A stretch of DNA of 64,000 nucleotides from Brumimicrobium mesophilum (GCF_003025005.1 NZ_PVSS01000015.1:43881-107880), one strand, 5' to 3'; positions 25,996-35,353 are shown, counted from the stretch's first letter. The notes: generated by a model from the letters alone, not told the origin. Numbers and translations are program-made.

Positions 25996-26058
25996 AACAT
26001 TGACAATTTATTTAAAAATGATGGTTTTGGACTCAATTTTATTAAAAAACCTTAAAAA

Positions 26059-26178
26059 ATGAGTCTTAATATCAATTTAATCTTGATTTTTTCGCTATTT
26101 AGTATTATATACCTTATCTTGCAGTCGAATCACAATACATTGAGTTATCGGACTAGTAAAAATCGTAAGAAAAAGTAA
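26059..26178 (+). CDS. Possible small membrane protein (39 aa)
   Basis: A 39-residue frame starting at ATG 26059 encodes a hydrophobic segment (INLILIFSLFSIIYLILQ) followed by a basic tail (RTSKNRKKK), the pattern of a small single-pass membrane protein with its C-terminus inside. It is short and lacks a recognisable family, so chance remains possible. It lies just before another small frame. Confidence 0.35.
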   Translation: MSLNINLILIFSLFSIIYLILQSNHNTLSYRTSKNRKKK

Positions 26179-26203
26179 ATTAGAAAACAGATATCACCGT
26201 AAC

Positions 26204-26353
26204 ATGGGTAGAATTTGTGTTCAAGTAACACGTATTCAAAAACAATTCATGGGTATTCCGTTTGAAACAGTACATAAATATCGCCAAACATATACTGGTG
26301 AGGTTAAAGACTGTGAGGAGTGTGTGATTTCAAAAGCAGAATTGAGTTACTAA
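26204..26353 (+). CDS. Small CxxC protein (49 aa)
   Basis: A 49-residue frame from ATG 26204 reads coherently (RICVQVTRIQKQFMGIPF, ETVHKYRQTYTGEVKD) and ends with CEECVISKAELSY. The Cys-x-x-Cys could bind metal. A terminator follows 26 bases after its stop, which supports a real transcription unit. I know no named family. Confidence 0.45.
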   Translation: MGRICVQVTRIQKQFMGIPFETVHKYRQTYTGEVKDCEECVISKAELSY

Positions 26354-26379
26354 AATATATATTCCGTTTGGAAACGAAA

Positions 26380-26407
26380 GGTCAGGCATTTGTCTGGCCT
26401 TTTTTTT
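26380..26407 (+). terminator. Intrinsic terminator
   Basis: GGTCAG (26380-26385) pairs with CTGGCC (26394-26399) with one G-U pair around an 8-base loop, and eight T follow. It closes the small-gene unit that ends at 26353. Confidence 0.75.
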
Positions 26408-26778
26408 ATGGTGTCTTCAGTAGGTGTCTTCGACGGGCTCAGTCACCCAAAGAGAAAACAGTGCCTTCAATGAGCTCAGTTACCAGCATTGAAATCCATA
26501 ATGCCATTTGCATTTTACAGGGAATTGGATTCTTTTTTCTTATTTCTCATCACATTTTTTGTGATTTTTAGAGGTGAAACTCGTTGACTGAGCCTGTCGA
26601 GGGCAACATTTCAAGTTCACCCATCACAAAAAAGAGGATCACATTTCTGCAATCCTCTTTTGAAAAACTTTAATCTAGTTATAATGTTTTATCCTTTGCC
26701 TTTGATTATCGATGCCTTTGATAGGCTCAGTCATCGGATTCCCTTTATTGACTAACCCCTAGAAGGTATCATCATAAT
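26408..26778. repeat. Gene-free stretch with scattered palindromic-repeat half-sites
   Basis: This stretch has no convincing gene. It carries at least four diverged copies of a short repeat related to CTTCGACAGGCTCAGTCACC: at about 26428-26447, 26466-26482, 26584-26607 (inverted) and 26710-26736. Such sequences are dispersed between genes in many Bacteroidota genomes. The 26631-26661 hairpin is described separately. Confidence 0.6.
26631..26661 (-). terminator. Terminator of gcvT
   Basis: AAAGAGGAT (26631-26639) and ATCCTCTTT (26652-26660) form a 9-bp stem. Read on the minus strand it is followed by a run of six T, so it can end gcvT transcription about 120 bases after the stop codon. Confidence 0.65.
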
Positions 26779-27861
26779 CTATCCTTTATAAAAAGGAGTC
26801 TTTACGATCTCAGCTGCAAGAGATTTATTTCTTACACCAATAAATATTTCACCACCAACATTCGCAACATCAACAGGAACATATCCCATTCCAATTGCTT
26901 TGTCTAATGATGGAGACATTGTACCAGAAGTAACACGTCCAATTTCAACGCCTTCTGCATTTAAAATAGGGTAACCTTGACGTGGAATACCTTTGTCCTT
27001 AAGTTCAAAACCAATTAATTTATTTTTAACACCAGCTTCTTTCTCTGCTTGTAAAGCTTCGCTGTTTGTGAAATCTTTTGTGAATTTTGTAACCCAACCT
27101 AAACCAGCTTCAAGAGGAGAAGTAGTTTCGTCGATGTCGTTTCCGTATAAACAGAATCCCATTTCTAAACGCAATGTATCACGTGCTCCTAAACCGATTG
27201 GTTCAATTCCAAAAGCTTCACCAGCTTCAAAAACTTTATCCCAAACTTGTTTAGCGTCTTTGTTTTTAACGTAGATTTCAAATCCACCACTTCCAGTATA
27301 ACCCGTTGCTGAAATAATTACGTCCTGAACACCTGCAAATTCATTCTTTTCGAAAGTATAAAATTTGATTCCAGCCAAATCAACTGATGTCAATGATTGC
27401 ATTGCTTCTGCTGCTTTTGGTCCTTGAATAGCCAATAAACTCCATTCATCAGATTCATTCACCATTTCAGCACCGATATCATTTTTTGATGAAATCCAGT
27501 TCCAATCTTTTTCAATGTTTGATGCATTAACTACCAACAAGAATTCTTGATCAGATATTTTGTAAATGAGTAAATCATCAATAATACCACCGTCGTCATT
27601 CGGCATATAGCAATATTGCGCCTTTCCAGGAATCAATTTACTTACGTCGTTACTTGTAACTTTTTGAAGTAAAGCTTCTGCTTTCTCACCTTTTATGAAG
27701 AACTCACCCATGTGAGAAACATCAAAAACACCCACTTTCGTTCTTACAACTTCGTGTTCGTGTTTTAATCCTGCATAAGATACAGGCATATTGTAACCTG
27801 CAAAAGGAACCATTTTTGCTCCTAACTCTGTATGTACTGCTGTTAACGCGGTTTCTTTCAT
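26779..27861 (-). CDS. gcvT: Glycine cleavage system T protein (aminomethyltransferase)
   Basis: The 360-residue protein transfers the aminomethyl-derived one-carbon unit to tetrahydrofolate and releases ammonia in the glycine cleavage system. Family motifs include [27 protein letters not shown] (with the conserved Asp and His), [33 protein letters not shown] and [11 protein letters not shown]. Length is typical and the protein looks intact. gcvH and gcvP are not in the window, which is common in Bacteroidota where the genes are dispersed. A perfect -7 box lies upstream. Confidence 0.95.
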   Translation of the reverse strand: MKETALTAVHTELGAKMVPFAGYNMPVSYAGLKHEHEVVRTKVGVFDVSHMGEFFIKGEKAEALLQKVTSNDVSKLIPGKAQYCYMPNDDGGIIDDLLIYKISDQEFLLVVNASNIEKDWNWISSKNDIGAEMVNESDEWSLLAIQGPKAAEAMQSLTSVDLAGIKFYTFEKNEFAGVQDVIISATGYTGSGGFEIYVKNKDAKQVWDKVFEAGEAFGIEPIGLGARDTLRLEMGFCLYGNDIDETTSPLEAGLGWVTKFTKDFTNSEALQAEKEAGVKNKLIGFELKDKGIPRQGYPILNAEGVEIGRVTSGTMSPSLDKAIGMGYVPVDVANVGGEIFIGVRNKSLAAEIVKTPFYKG

Positions 27862-27887
27862 CGAATTGACATTTTGGTTTAAAAGTG

Positions 27888-27895
27888 CAAATTTA
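27888..27895 (-). promoter_or_regulatory. -7 promoter box of gcvT
   Basis: The minus strand reads TAAATTTG here, an exact TAnnTTTG match, 26 bases before the gcvT start codon. No clear -33 TTG is seen. Confidence 0.5.
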
Positions 27896-27981
27896 ATAAT
27901 TTATCGATGTTAAAGTTGAAAGAGAGATTAAAAGTACCAGTTGAGTTAATCACTTACTCTTTTCTAGTTTAGGATTCTTCT

Positions 27982-30843
27982 TTATTGCTTAATAATTTTA
28001 AATGTTTTTTGATATTCATTATTATAAACAATTAAAGTATAAACTCCTTTCACTAATTTCTGAATGTTAATGGTTGCTTTTTCATCATTATTGAATTCTT
28101 GTTGATCAACTAAAACGAGTCTACCATTCATGTCTAAAATTTCAAATTCTAAAGCTCCTTGATTAGTTTTATTTACAATGTTAATATGGTTTCTGACGGG
28201 GTTGGGGAAAACTGAAACATCAAAACTCTGTTCATCGGGTAAAGATAAAAAGTTACAACTTCCCTCAACTTCAATGTAAACATGAGCGGTGTCTGCATCG
28301 CATGTTCCTTCAGAAACTATTCGGTAATATTCATAAACATCATCAATGGTTGGTGTTGTAATTATGGATTGACCTAATGGATTAAAACTTACATCAAACC
28401 ATTCTCCTGGAGAGGAAGCATTAGTTAAGGTGTCAAGATCTATTGGTTCATTGATGCAAGCATAAATTGCATTATTACTTCCAGCATCGTTTTCATTGTG
28501 AATTGTTAGGTCCAAAATTAAAGTTGAATCACAACCGTTTGATGCTCCTTCAATGAAGATATAGGAAGCTGTATTATTAGAATTGGTATAAGTGTTTCCG
28601 TCAATCCATGTAAAACTTTCACATGCTTCGTGAACATCTGTTGCAATAATTGTAGGACATACCAAGGTTGAGAATGTATGAGGTCCTGTCCATGAGCTTT
28701 GATTAATCCCACATTCAGATTGTATGTAAAAATCATAGCTTTCATTTGGTGTTAAACCTGTGATCAAGTATGGATTTGAACTTATAGAGTCTAATGTTGT
28801 GATCCCTGTACCCTGGGTAAATCCACTTAAACCATATTCTATGTTCCAATAGTTTGCTGTCCCTGGACTGGTCCAATCTAACTCTATAGCTGTTTGTTCA
28901 ATATGACTAGCAGTTAAACTGTTAATTGCTAAACAAGCGGGTTCTGGAGCAATAGATAGCGTATAGTCATTTGTCTGACCTGAGGTGAAGAGTCCACATG
29001 GCGATGGAGATATCGTCATTACTTTTTTTCCTTGTATTCGCATTCGATAGTCTCCAATACTTGTTCCTGATGGTACATTGATTGTTAAGATTTTCAGATT
29101 ATTCGCTCCAGCTTCGATGTCCATCAATTCTGATGAGTCAAAAGCCCTATCATTGTTCCAGTCTACCCAAATACTTACAATATATGATCCATACATAAAC
29201 TCTGTTTCAATTTTGAATGTTTGTCCTTCAAAAGAAGTGAAAAGTTCTGATGTTTCATCGATGTAATCATTAGAAGAAGAGAAGTTCGAATAAGATATGT
29301 TGTCTAATGCACCATAAGAGATTATACTCGTAAAAAAAGTACCGGATTGCAAAGAAGTTGGTATACAATATTTATACTCGAATGGACCTTGCCATTCACT
29401 GGTGTCACCAGGTCCACAAATTGAACGCACATAAAAATCATAATCTTGGTTTTGTGTTGTATTAAAAGTATATGAGTTTGTTGAAACAATTGATTGTGTA
29501 TATGTGAAAAAAGGATTTGGAAAGAATCCATGATCTCCATATCGAATTTCCCATTCACTCGCCGCATTAGGGTCTGTCCATCCAATCGTTACATTGGTTG
29601 GAGTTGATGCAGTTGCTAAAACGTCTGTAGGAACTAAACATGTAGGTTGAGAAATTACGGATAAATTAAAATCAACTGTTGATCCTACTATAAAGTTACC
29701 ACAGGAAAAAGGATTGGCTGTTGAGCCTTCTGCTGCACGAATTCTCATTCTGTAATCTCCCGTAGCTGTTCCGTTTGGAACTGTAATGGAATGTGAATGA
29801 ATTGCGTTGCCTGATTGATAGTCAATTAATTCTGATGATTCAAAAGTGAGATTTCCATTCCAATCGATCCAGATTTTTACACCACAAGGAGATGAACGAA
29901 AAGCTGTAGTCAGATCAAAAGTTTGTCCCTCATAGGCTTCAAAAACTTGATTCGTTTCATCGGCGTATCCAGAAGTGGGATTAGAATTTACATTATAATT
30001 TATGTCGGAAATTGCTCCTTGAGAATTTATAATTTCGATGTAGCGAGTAAATGAAATACCTAAAGCTTCGCAGTATCGATAGCTAATTGGCCCAGCCCAA
30101 ATGCTTGTATCACCAACATTACAAATTGAACGGACGTAAAAATCATATTCTTCGCCCGGAATGACTGTTGCGGAATAATTACTATTTGTAATGTTCGAGA
30201 TCCTATTTCCCGATCCTAATGGTGAGCCCAACTCAACATATTCAATTTGCCATTCCGCGGCATTGTTGTAATCGGTCCAAGAAAAATTAGCGAATCCTGT
30301 AGAGGCATTGCTTACATTTAAAAAGTTAGGTGGAATACAAGATGGAGGTGCTAATAGAGTTAAGTTAAAGTCAACAGAAGCTCCATTATTTATTGATCCA
30401 CATGCAGATGGATTTCCTCCTGGTTCTCCACGAACCCTCATGCGATAATCTCCTGGTGCAACTCCTTGTGGGATTGTGTATGAAAATGTCTGTGAAGTAT
30501 AACTTGTCGAAGAGATAATATGTTCCGAAACGTCAAATGTAAAATCACTGTTCCAATCTATCCATATATTCACCGTAGGGTTGACACCATCAAAACTATA
30601 CTTCATTTCTATTGTTTGCGTTTCATAAGTCTCAAAAACAATGGAAGTTGCATCTTCATGTCCTCCTGGAGGAGTTGAGCTAGAAGAATAATAGAGATTG
30701 GTTTCAGCATCTAAAGTATTGAAGTAATTAAAATGATCTCCGGAATTAACTGTTGTGGGAACACAATAAGTTTGAGCGATAATGCCCATTCCAAATAATA
30801 ATGATGTTAGAAATAAAGTAGATTTAATAAATGTAGTATTCAT
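27982..30843 (-). CDS. Large T9SS-secreted protein with GEVED and Fn3 domains
   Basis: This 953-residue protein has a signal peptide (residues 1-24), three GEVED-like domains (about 30-165, 260-400 and 495-635) recognised by VNIWIDWNSDFTFD, VKIWIDWNGNLTFE and VSIWVDWNNDRAFD with GDYRMR shortly after, each followed by an Fn3-like domain (ASEWEIRYG and similar). A Cys-containing region (WIDGNTYTNSN ... GCDSTLILDL) and a type A sorting domain (VFPNPVRNHINIVN ... GVYTLIVYNNEY) complete it. It is an outer-surface or released protein moved by T9SS, probably an adhesin or scaffold. A 17-bp palindrome lies just upstream. Confidence 0.85.
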   Translation of the reverse strand: MNTTFIKSTLFLTSLLFGMGIIAQTYCVPTTVNSGDHFNYFNTLDAETNLYYSSSSTPPGGHEDATSIVFETYETQTIEMKYSFDGVNPTVNIWIDWNSDFTFDVSEHIISSTSYTSQTFSYTIPQGVAPGDYRMRVRGEPGGNPSACGSINNGASVDFNLTLLAPPSCIPPNFLNVSNASTGFANFSWTDYNNAAEWQIEYVELGSPLGSGNRISNITNSNYSATVIPGEEYDFYVRSICNVGDTSIWAGPISYRYCEALGISFTRYIEIINSQGAISDINYNVNSNPTSGYADETNQVFEAYEGQTFDLTTAFRSSPCGVKIWIDWNGNLTFESSELIDYQSGNAIHSHSITVPNGTATGDYRMRIRAAEGSTANPFSCGNFIVGSTVDFNLSVISQPTCLVPTDVLATASTPTNVTIGWTDPNAASEWEIRYGDHGFFPNPFFTYTQSIVSTNSYTFNTTQNQDYDFYVRSICGPGDTSEWQGPFEYKYCIPTSLQSGTFFTSIISYGALDNISYSNFSSSNDYIDETSELFTSFEGQTFKIETEFMYGSYIVSIWVDWNNDRAFDSSELMDIEAGANNLKILTINVPSGTSIGDYRMRIQGKKVMTISPSPCGLFTSGQTNDYTLSIAPEPACLAINSLTASHIEQTAIELDWTSPGTANYWNIEYGLSGFTQGTGITTLDSISSNPYLITGLTPNESYDFYIQSECGINQSSWTGPHTFSTLVCPTIIATDVHEACESFTWIDGNTYTNSNNTASYIFIEGASNGCDSTLILDLTIHNENDAGSNNAIYACINEPIDLDTLTNASSPGEWFDVSFNPLGQSIITTPTIDDVYEYYRIVSEGTCDADTAHVYIEVEGSCNFLSLPDEQSFDVSVFPNPVRNHINIVNKTNQGALEFEILDMNGRLVLVDQQEFNNDEKATINIQKLVKGVYTLIVYNNEYQKTFKIIKQ

Positions 30844-30858
30844 AAAAAGTAATTGTAG

Positions 30859-30875
30859 CGTTCATAATATGAACG
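30859..30875. promoter_or_regulatory. Palindrome upstream of the GEVED gene
   Basis: CGTTCATAATATGAACG is an inverted repeat of 7 bp with a 3-base centre, 16 bases before the start codon of the leftward gene. Its position suggests an operator or a 5'-leader hairpin. Confidence 0.4.
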
Positions 30876-31028
30876 AGATTTTTATAAAAACGTTGCTTCA
30901 TTTTAATATGAATTCGATAAACATCGGTCATAGGAATTAACAATTTAGCAATAGGCTTATTCGTTTTAAAGCAAACTTTCTTCAGATAAATCCTTTTTGT
31001 AAGAATCCACAGATTAGAAATTAAATTC

Positions 31029-31036
31029 TAATTTTG
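31029..31036 (+). promoter_or_regulatory. -7 promoter box
   Basis: TAATTTTG matches TAnnTTTG exactly, 14 bases before the ATG at 31051, implying a very short leader. Confidence 0.5.
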
Positions 31037-31050
31037 GACAAAAACAAACA

Positions 31051-31746
31051 ATGCATAAACCAAAAGCAGTTTTCAATTGGAGTGGGGGAAAAGATTCCGC
31101 ATTGGCGCTTCAAAAAGTTCTTCAAGAAAATAATTTTGAAGTTATTGCTTTGTTGACCACTTTTAATGAAGCGGATGAATCTTCTTCTGGACATTCCGTT
31201 CCTTTGAAATTTATCCAAAAGCAAGCAGAAAGTATTGGAATTCCCCTTTATCCTGTGATGATTGATAAAAGTCCTAATGATTATGAAAATAAAATGTTGA
31301 AAGTGGTGGAGCATTTTAAGCAAGAAGGAGTTGCCCATTTTATTTTTGGAGATTTGTACTTGGACGAAATTAAAACTTACAGAGAAAACAAGTTGAATCC
31401 GTATGGTATTGAAGTGGTGGAACCCATTTGGGGACAATCACCAGAAGAGACCATTAAACAGTTTTTAAAATCAGGCCTCAAAGCCAAAATAGTAACAACA
31501 CAAGGTGATAAACTAGGAAAGTCGTTTGTCGGTAGAGATGTTACCGAAAAACTTATTGAAGATTTACCAGAAGATGTTGATGTATGTGGAGAAAATGGAG
31601 AATACCACACTTTTGTTTATTCGGGAAGTATTTTTAAAAAAGAAGTTGATATTGAAATTGAAGAAACTTATAAACTTTCTTTCGATGTTAAATTAGAATC
31701 AGGCGAAGTGAATACATACGAATATTGGCAAGCGAAGTTTGATTAA
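31051..31746 (+). CDS. Dph6-like PP-loop ATPase (diphthine-ammonia ligase family)
   Basis: The 231-residue protein has the PP-loop SGGKDS (residues 11-16) that binds ATP pyrophosphate, followed by the HUP-fold pattern of the Dph6/MJ0570 family, including HFIFGDLYLDEIK, GIEVVEPIWGQSPEE and GENGEYHTFVYSG. In archaea and eukaryotes the family amidates diphthine on EF2; bacteria lack diphthamide, so the bacterial substrate is different and unknown to me. A fragment with the same 3' end lies about 240 bases downstream. Confidence 0.85.
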   Translation: MHKPKAVFNWSGGKDSALALQKVLQENNFEVIALLTTFNEADESSSGHSVPLKFIQKQAESIGIPLYPVMIDKSPNDYENKMLKVVEHFKQEGVAHFIFGDLYLDEIKTYRENKLNPYGIEVVEPIWGQSPEETIKQFLKSGLKAKIVTTQGDKLGKSFVGRDVTEKLIEDLPEDVDVCGENGEYHTFVYSGSIFKKEVDIEIEETYKLSFDVKLESGEVNTYEYWQAKFD

Positions 31747-31796
31747 AATATAAAAAAAACATACTTCGATTTGTGAAAATTACAATAAAGTTTGGT

Positions 31797-31915
31797 TCGA
31801 AGTGTTTCCCACTTCGGAGGGGGCTGGGGGGAGGGAAATAAAATGGTTTTACTTATTTAAAATGGGTTTTGAAAAAAACCTCTCTTAATTCCTCTCCAAA
31901 GATGGAAATAAAATG
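31797..31915. repeat. Diverged inverted-repeat element
   Basis: The sequence from 31806 (TTTCCCACTTCGGAGGGGGC) is echoed in inverse orientation at 31886-31915 (plus strand CTCTCTTAATTCCTCTCCAA and on), with many differences. CGAAGTG/CACTTCG also form a small hairpin at 31799-31817. G-rich blocks of this type are a common intergenic repeat in Flavobacteriia. The element separates the Dph6-like gene from its 3'-end fragment. Confidence 0.5.
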
Positions 31916-31939
31916 ACCTCTGTTTTTATAATTTAGTTT

Positions 31940-31998
31940 CATTGTTTAACTTCTTTTGAAAAATAAACCAACACCTTCGAATATTGGCAAACGAAGAT
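31940..31998 (+). pseudogene. Remnant of a second Dph6-like 3' end
   Basis: In one frame this stretch ends TNTFEYWQTKIK-stop, closely matching the end of the Dph6-like protein, NTYEYWQAKFD-stop. Over the last 28 bases 24 are identical and the differences are mostly compatible with coding. Upstream the match weakens and contains a stop codon. It therefore looks like the decayed 3' end of a homologous gene left behind when the palindromic element and a new gene end were introduced. Confidence 0.5.
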
Positions 31999-32033
31999 TA
32001 AGTAATCTCCAAGAATTTTCTATTTTTAACCCA

Positions 32034-33074
32034 ATGATTTTACTTCGAATTTTATTATTGCCTTTTTCTCTAATCTATGGCTCAATCACAGCGATTAGAA
32101 ATTGGCAATTCGATAAAAACATCAAACCAGTAACAAAAGTAAATTCTACTGTTATTTCTGTGGGGAATCTTTCAGTAGGAGGAACTGGGAAAACTCCGCA
32201 TGTTGAGTTTTTGCTCAAAAAACTATCTGAAAAGTTCAAAACTGCTGCACTTTCACGTGGTTATGGACGTCAATCGAAGGGTTTCGTGAAAGTGAATGCC
32301 AATTCTGATGTAACGAACGTGGGAGATGAAGCATTAAGTTATGCACAGAAATTTGAAGGGAAAGTGAATGTCGCTGTTTGCGAAAAAAGGGTAGAAGGAG
32401 CTCATAGAATTTTGGAAAATCACCCCGACACAGAAGTGATAGTTTTGGATGATGCTTACCAACACAGGTACATTTATAGAGATTGTAATATTTTACTAAC
32501 AGAATTTAACAAACCGTTTTTCAAGGATTATGTTTTACCTGCGGGTCGCTTAAGAGAGTTTAAAACAGGAAGAAACCGGGCTGATATTGTTGTTGTAACT
32601 AAGTCTCCCAATCATTTGTCTGATGCGGAAAAAGCAAGATTTAAGTCAAAGTTGAAAATGAAGTCAAGCATGCCAATATTCTTTTCTTCAATAGATTACG
32701 GTAGTCTGGTGGACTTGAAAACGAAAGAAGAAGTCTCAGCTCCAAAGGAAATCTTATTAGTGACAGGAATAGGGAATCCTCAACCATTAATTGAACATTT
32801 AGAAATCAATTCAAAAGTCACGCATTTAAAGTTTGGAGACCATCACGATTACACGATGAAGGATATTGAGAAAATTCACAAATTATTTGGTAACTTTGCG
32901 ATTGCTGAAAAAATCATTGTCACGACAGAAAAAGATGCTGTGAGATTAATGAATTCAGGGGTAAAAGAGGCTTTGCGGTCATTTCCTTGGTATTATCAAG
33001 CTATGACAGTGAAAATAGAGGACGAAAATAAATTATTAAAGAAAATATATAGCTATGTTAAATCAAATCAATGA
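32034..33074 (+). CDS. lpxK: Tetraacyldisaccharide 4'-kinase
   Basis: LpxK adds the 4'-phosphate to the lipid A precursor at the inner membrane. From the ATG at 32034 (MILLRILLLPFSLIYG, an amphipathic membrane-anchoring start) it has 346 residues. The P-loop SVGGTGKTPH occupies residues 47-56, and the family segments SRGYGR, GDEALSYAQKF, VIVLDDAYQHRYIYRD and ITTEKD-like VTTEKDAVRL follow. An in-frame ATG at 31956 exists, but the preceding residues belong to the pseudogene remnant. It overlaps punA by 20 bases; lpxH of the same pathway lies 4.7 kb downstream. Confidence 0.93.
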   Translation: MILLRILLLPFSLIYGSITAIRNWQFDKNIKPVTKVNSTVISVGNLSVGGTGKTPHVEFLLKKLSEKFKTAALSRGYGRQSKGFVKVNANSDVTNVGDEALSYAQKFEGKVNVAVCEKRVEGAHRILENHPDTEVIVLDDAYQHRYIYRDCNILLTEFNKPFFKDYVLPAGRLREFKTGRNRADIVVVTKSPNHLSDAEKARFKSKLKMKSSMPIFFSSIDYGSLVDLKTKEEVSAPKEILLVTGIGNPQPLIEHLEINSKVTHLKFGDHHDYTMKDIEKIHKLFGNFAIAEKIIVTTEKDAVRLMNSGVKEALRSFPWYYQAMTVKIEDENKLLKKIYSYVKSNQ

Positions 33075-33867
33075 AGCAGTTAAATACCTTCAGTCACAAA
33101 CTGATGTAAAACCACAAATAGGAGTTATTTTGGGAACTGGATTAGGTGGATTGGTGAATGAAATCAATATCACAAATCAAATTTCTTACGAAGATATTCC
33201 TCATTTTCCTGTTTCTACCGTAGAAGGGCATAGTGGAAGATTAATTTTTGGAGAATTAGGAGGGAAACAAGTGATGGCTATGCAAGGTCGTTTTCATTTT
33301 TATGAAGGTTATTCTTTGCAACAATGTACTTTTCCAGTTCGTGTGATGAATGCTTTAGGAATTGAGCGTTTGGTTGTCAGTAATGCATCAGGAGGAGTAA
33401 ATCCAGATTTCGAAATTGGTGAAATTATGTTCATTAATGATCACATTAACCTTTTCCCTGGAAATCCATTAATTGGAAAAAACATTGATGAGTTAGGCCC
33501 ACGTTTCCCAGATATGAGCGACGCTTATGATGCGGATATGATTGAATTGGCAGAAAAAATTGCAGGTGAATTTGACATCCGTGTTGCAAAAGGAATTTAT
33601 GCTGGTTTAACTGGACCAACTTTAGAAACACCGGCAGAATATAAAATGATTAATATTCTTGGAGCAGATGCTGTTGGAATGTCTACAGTTCCTGAGATTA
33701 TTGTTGCAAGACACATGGGAATTCCTTGTTTTGCTGTTTCAATTGTTACGGATTTAGGAGTTGAAGGAAAGATTGTTAAAGTAACAATGCAGGATGTGAT
33801 TGACGTGGCTAATCGTCAAGAGCCCAAAATGACAAAAATTATTAAAGAGTTAATCGCTCGAGTTTAA
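33055..33867 (+). CDS. punA: Purine nucleoside phosphorylase
   Basis: The 270-residue enzyme cleaves purine nucleosides with phosphate to the base and ribose-1-phosphate. It belongs to the trimeric PNP class: ILGTGLGG phosphate loop, STVEGHSG, MQGRFHFYEGY, VVSNASGGVN, the Glu/Thr-rich LTGPTLETPAEYKM and GMSTVPEIIVARH. It begins inside the last 20 bases of lpxK, so both are in one operon, and gatB follows after 21 bases. Complete and typical in length. Confidence 0.94.
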   Translation: MLNQINEAVKYLQSQTDVKPQIGVILGTGLGGLVNEINITNQISYEDIPHFPVSTVEGHSGRLIFGELGGKQVMAMQGRFHFYEGYSLQQCTFPVRVMNALGIERLVVSNASGGVNPDFEIGEIMFINDHINLFPGNPLIGKNIDELGPRFPDMSDAYDADMIELAEKIAGEFDIRVAKGIYAGLTGPTLETPAEYKMINILGADAVGMSTVPEIIVARHMGIPCFAVSIVTDLGVEGKIVKVTMQDVIDVANRQEPKMTKIIKELIARV

Positions 33868-33888
33868 ACATATTTTTTTACAGAATAA

Positions 33889-35352
33889 ATGGTAACAGAA
33901 GAGGTAAAAGCAACATATGAAGCGGTAATTGGACTTGAGGTTCATGCTCAAATGTTAACGAAAACCAAAGCATATTCTAGCGATGCTAATGAATACGGAG
34001 CGCGACCAAACACAAATGTGAGCGCCATTACTTTGGGTCATCCAGGAACTCTTCCGAAGATGAACAAGAAAACAATTGAATTTGCAATTAAGCTAGGTTT
34101 GGCTTTAAATTGTGAGATTGCAGAAAATCAGCATTTCGATCGTAAGAATTACTACTATCCAGATTTACCGAAAGGTTATCAAATTACTCAAGATAAAACG
34201 CCAATTTGCGCTAAAGGTTGGGTTGATTTACAAATGGAGAATGGAGTGACCAAACATGTTGGAATTACGCGTATTCACATGGAGGAAGATACTGGGAAAA
34301 GTATTCACGACGTTGATGTTTATGATACTTTGGTCGATTTAAATCGTGCTGGAACACCCTTACTTGAAATCGTGACTGAGCCAGATATGAGAAGCGGTGA
34401 CGAAGCTTATGTTTACTTGACGGAAATCCGTCAGTTGGTACGTTATTTGGAGATTTGTGACGGAAACATGGAAGAAGGAAACTTACGTTGTGATGCCAAC
34501 GTTTCTGTTCGAAAAAGAGGAGCAAAAGAGTACGGAAGAAGAGTAGAGGTGAAAAACATGAACTCTATGCGAAATGTGCAACGTGCAATTAATTTCGAAA
34601 TTGACCGTCACATCGAAGCAATTGAAAATGGTGAAGAAATAGCACAAGAGACCCGTTCTTTTGATGCGGTAAATTTGAGAACGATTTCTATGCGAACGAA
34701 AGAGGACGCAAATGATTACCGTTTCTTTCCAGAGCCGGATTTACAACCTTTGTATGTTTCAAAAGAACAAATTGAAGTAATTAGAGCAGAAATGCCTGTT
34801 TTACCTAAAGCTCTTTATGAAAAATATACGAAAGAATTAAAATTGTCAGATTACGACGCTACAAATATTATTTCAACAAAACCATTTGCTGAATATTTTG
34901 AAGCGTTGATCAAACATACAAAGAACTATAAATCAGCCTCCAACTGGATGAATGGAGATGTGCGTTCTTATTTGAATCAAAGAGGATCAAATATTGAAGA
35001 CTTTCCAATACAACCAGTGAAATTGGCCGAATTGATTGAACTAATTGATAGTGGAATGGTTTCTAATACAGTAGCTGGACAAAAAATATTCCCAGCATTA
35101 TTAGACAAGCCTGATGAATCACCGAAGAAAATTGCTGAAGAGTTGAATTTAATTCAAGACAGTGATGAAGATTCTATTTCTGCGGTAATTAAAGAGGTAA
35201 TAAAACAACACCCAGCCGAATCAGAACGTTATAAAAACGGAGAAAAGCAATTGGTCGGATTTTTTATGGGGCAAGTAATGAAAGCATCAGGTGGTAAAGC
35301 GGATCCAAAATCTGCAAACAAACTAATGCGTCAACTTTTAGATGAAAATTAA
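33889..35352 (+). CDS. gatB: Asp/Glu-tRNA amidotransferase subunit B
   Basis: GatB (487 residues) is the kinase/tRNA-binding subunit of GatCAB, which converts Glu-tRNA-Gln to Gln-tRNA-Gln. The conserved motifs YEAVIGLEVHAQM, NYYYPDLPKGYQI, IHMEEDTGK, RAGTPLLEIVTEPDM and GNLRCDANVSVR are present, and the C-terminal YqeY-like domain (residues ~340-487) is complete. gatA and gatC are not nearby. The stop is 1 base before the next gene if that starts at 35354. Confidence 0.96.
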   Translation: MVTEEVKATYEAVIGLEVHAQMLTKTKAYSSDANEYGARPNTNVSAITLGHPGTLPKMNKKTIEFAIKLGLALNCEIAENQHFDRKNYYYPDLPKGYQITQDKTPICAKGWVDLQMENGVTKHVGITRIHMEEDTGKSIHDVDVYDTLVDLNRAGTPLLEIVTEPDMRSGDEAYVYLTEIRQLVRYLEICDGNMEEGNLRCDANVSVRKRGAKEYGRRVEVKNMNSMRNVQRAINFEIDRHIEAIENGEEIAQETRSFDAVNLRTISMRTKEDANDYRFFPEPDLQPLYVSKEQIEVIRAEMPVLPKALYEKYTKELKLSDYDATNIISTKPFAEYFEALIKHTKNYKSASNWMNGDVRSYLNQRGSNIEDFPIQPVKLAELIELIDSGMVSNTVAGQKIFPALLDKPDESPKKIAEELNLIQDSDEDSISAVIKEVIKQHPAESERYKNGEKQLVGFFMGQVMKASGGKADPKSANKLMRQLLDEN

Positions 35353-35353
35353 T

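Noticed and set aside
26320..26571. 83-residue plus-strand frame
   Set aside because: It runs through the terminator at 26380-26407 and the dispersed repeats, and its translation is not protein-like.
31956..32033. Longer lpxK start at 31956
   Set aside because: The extra 26 residues come from the decayed gene end, while the ATG at 32034 begins with the family-typical amphipathic segment.
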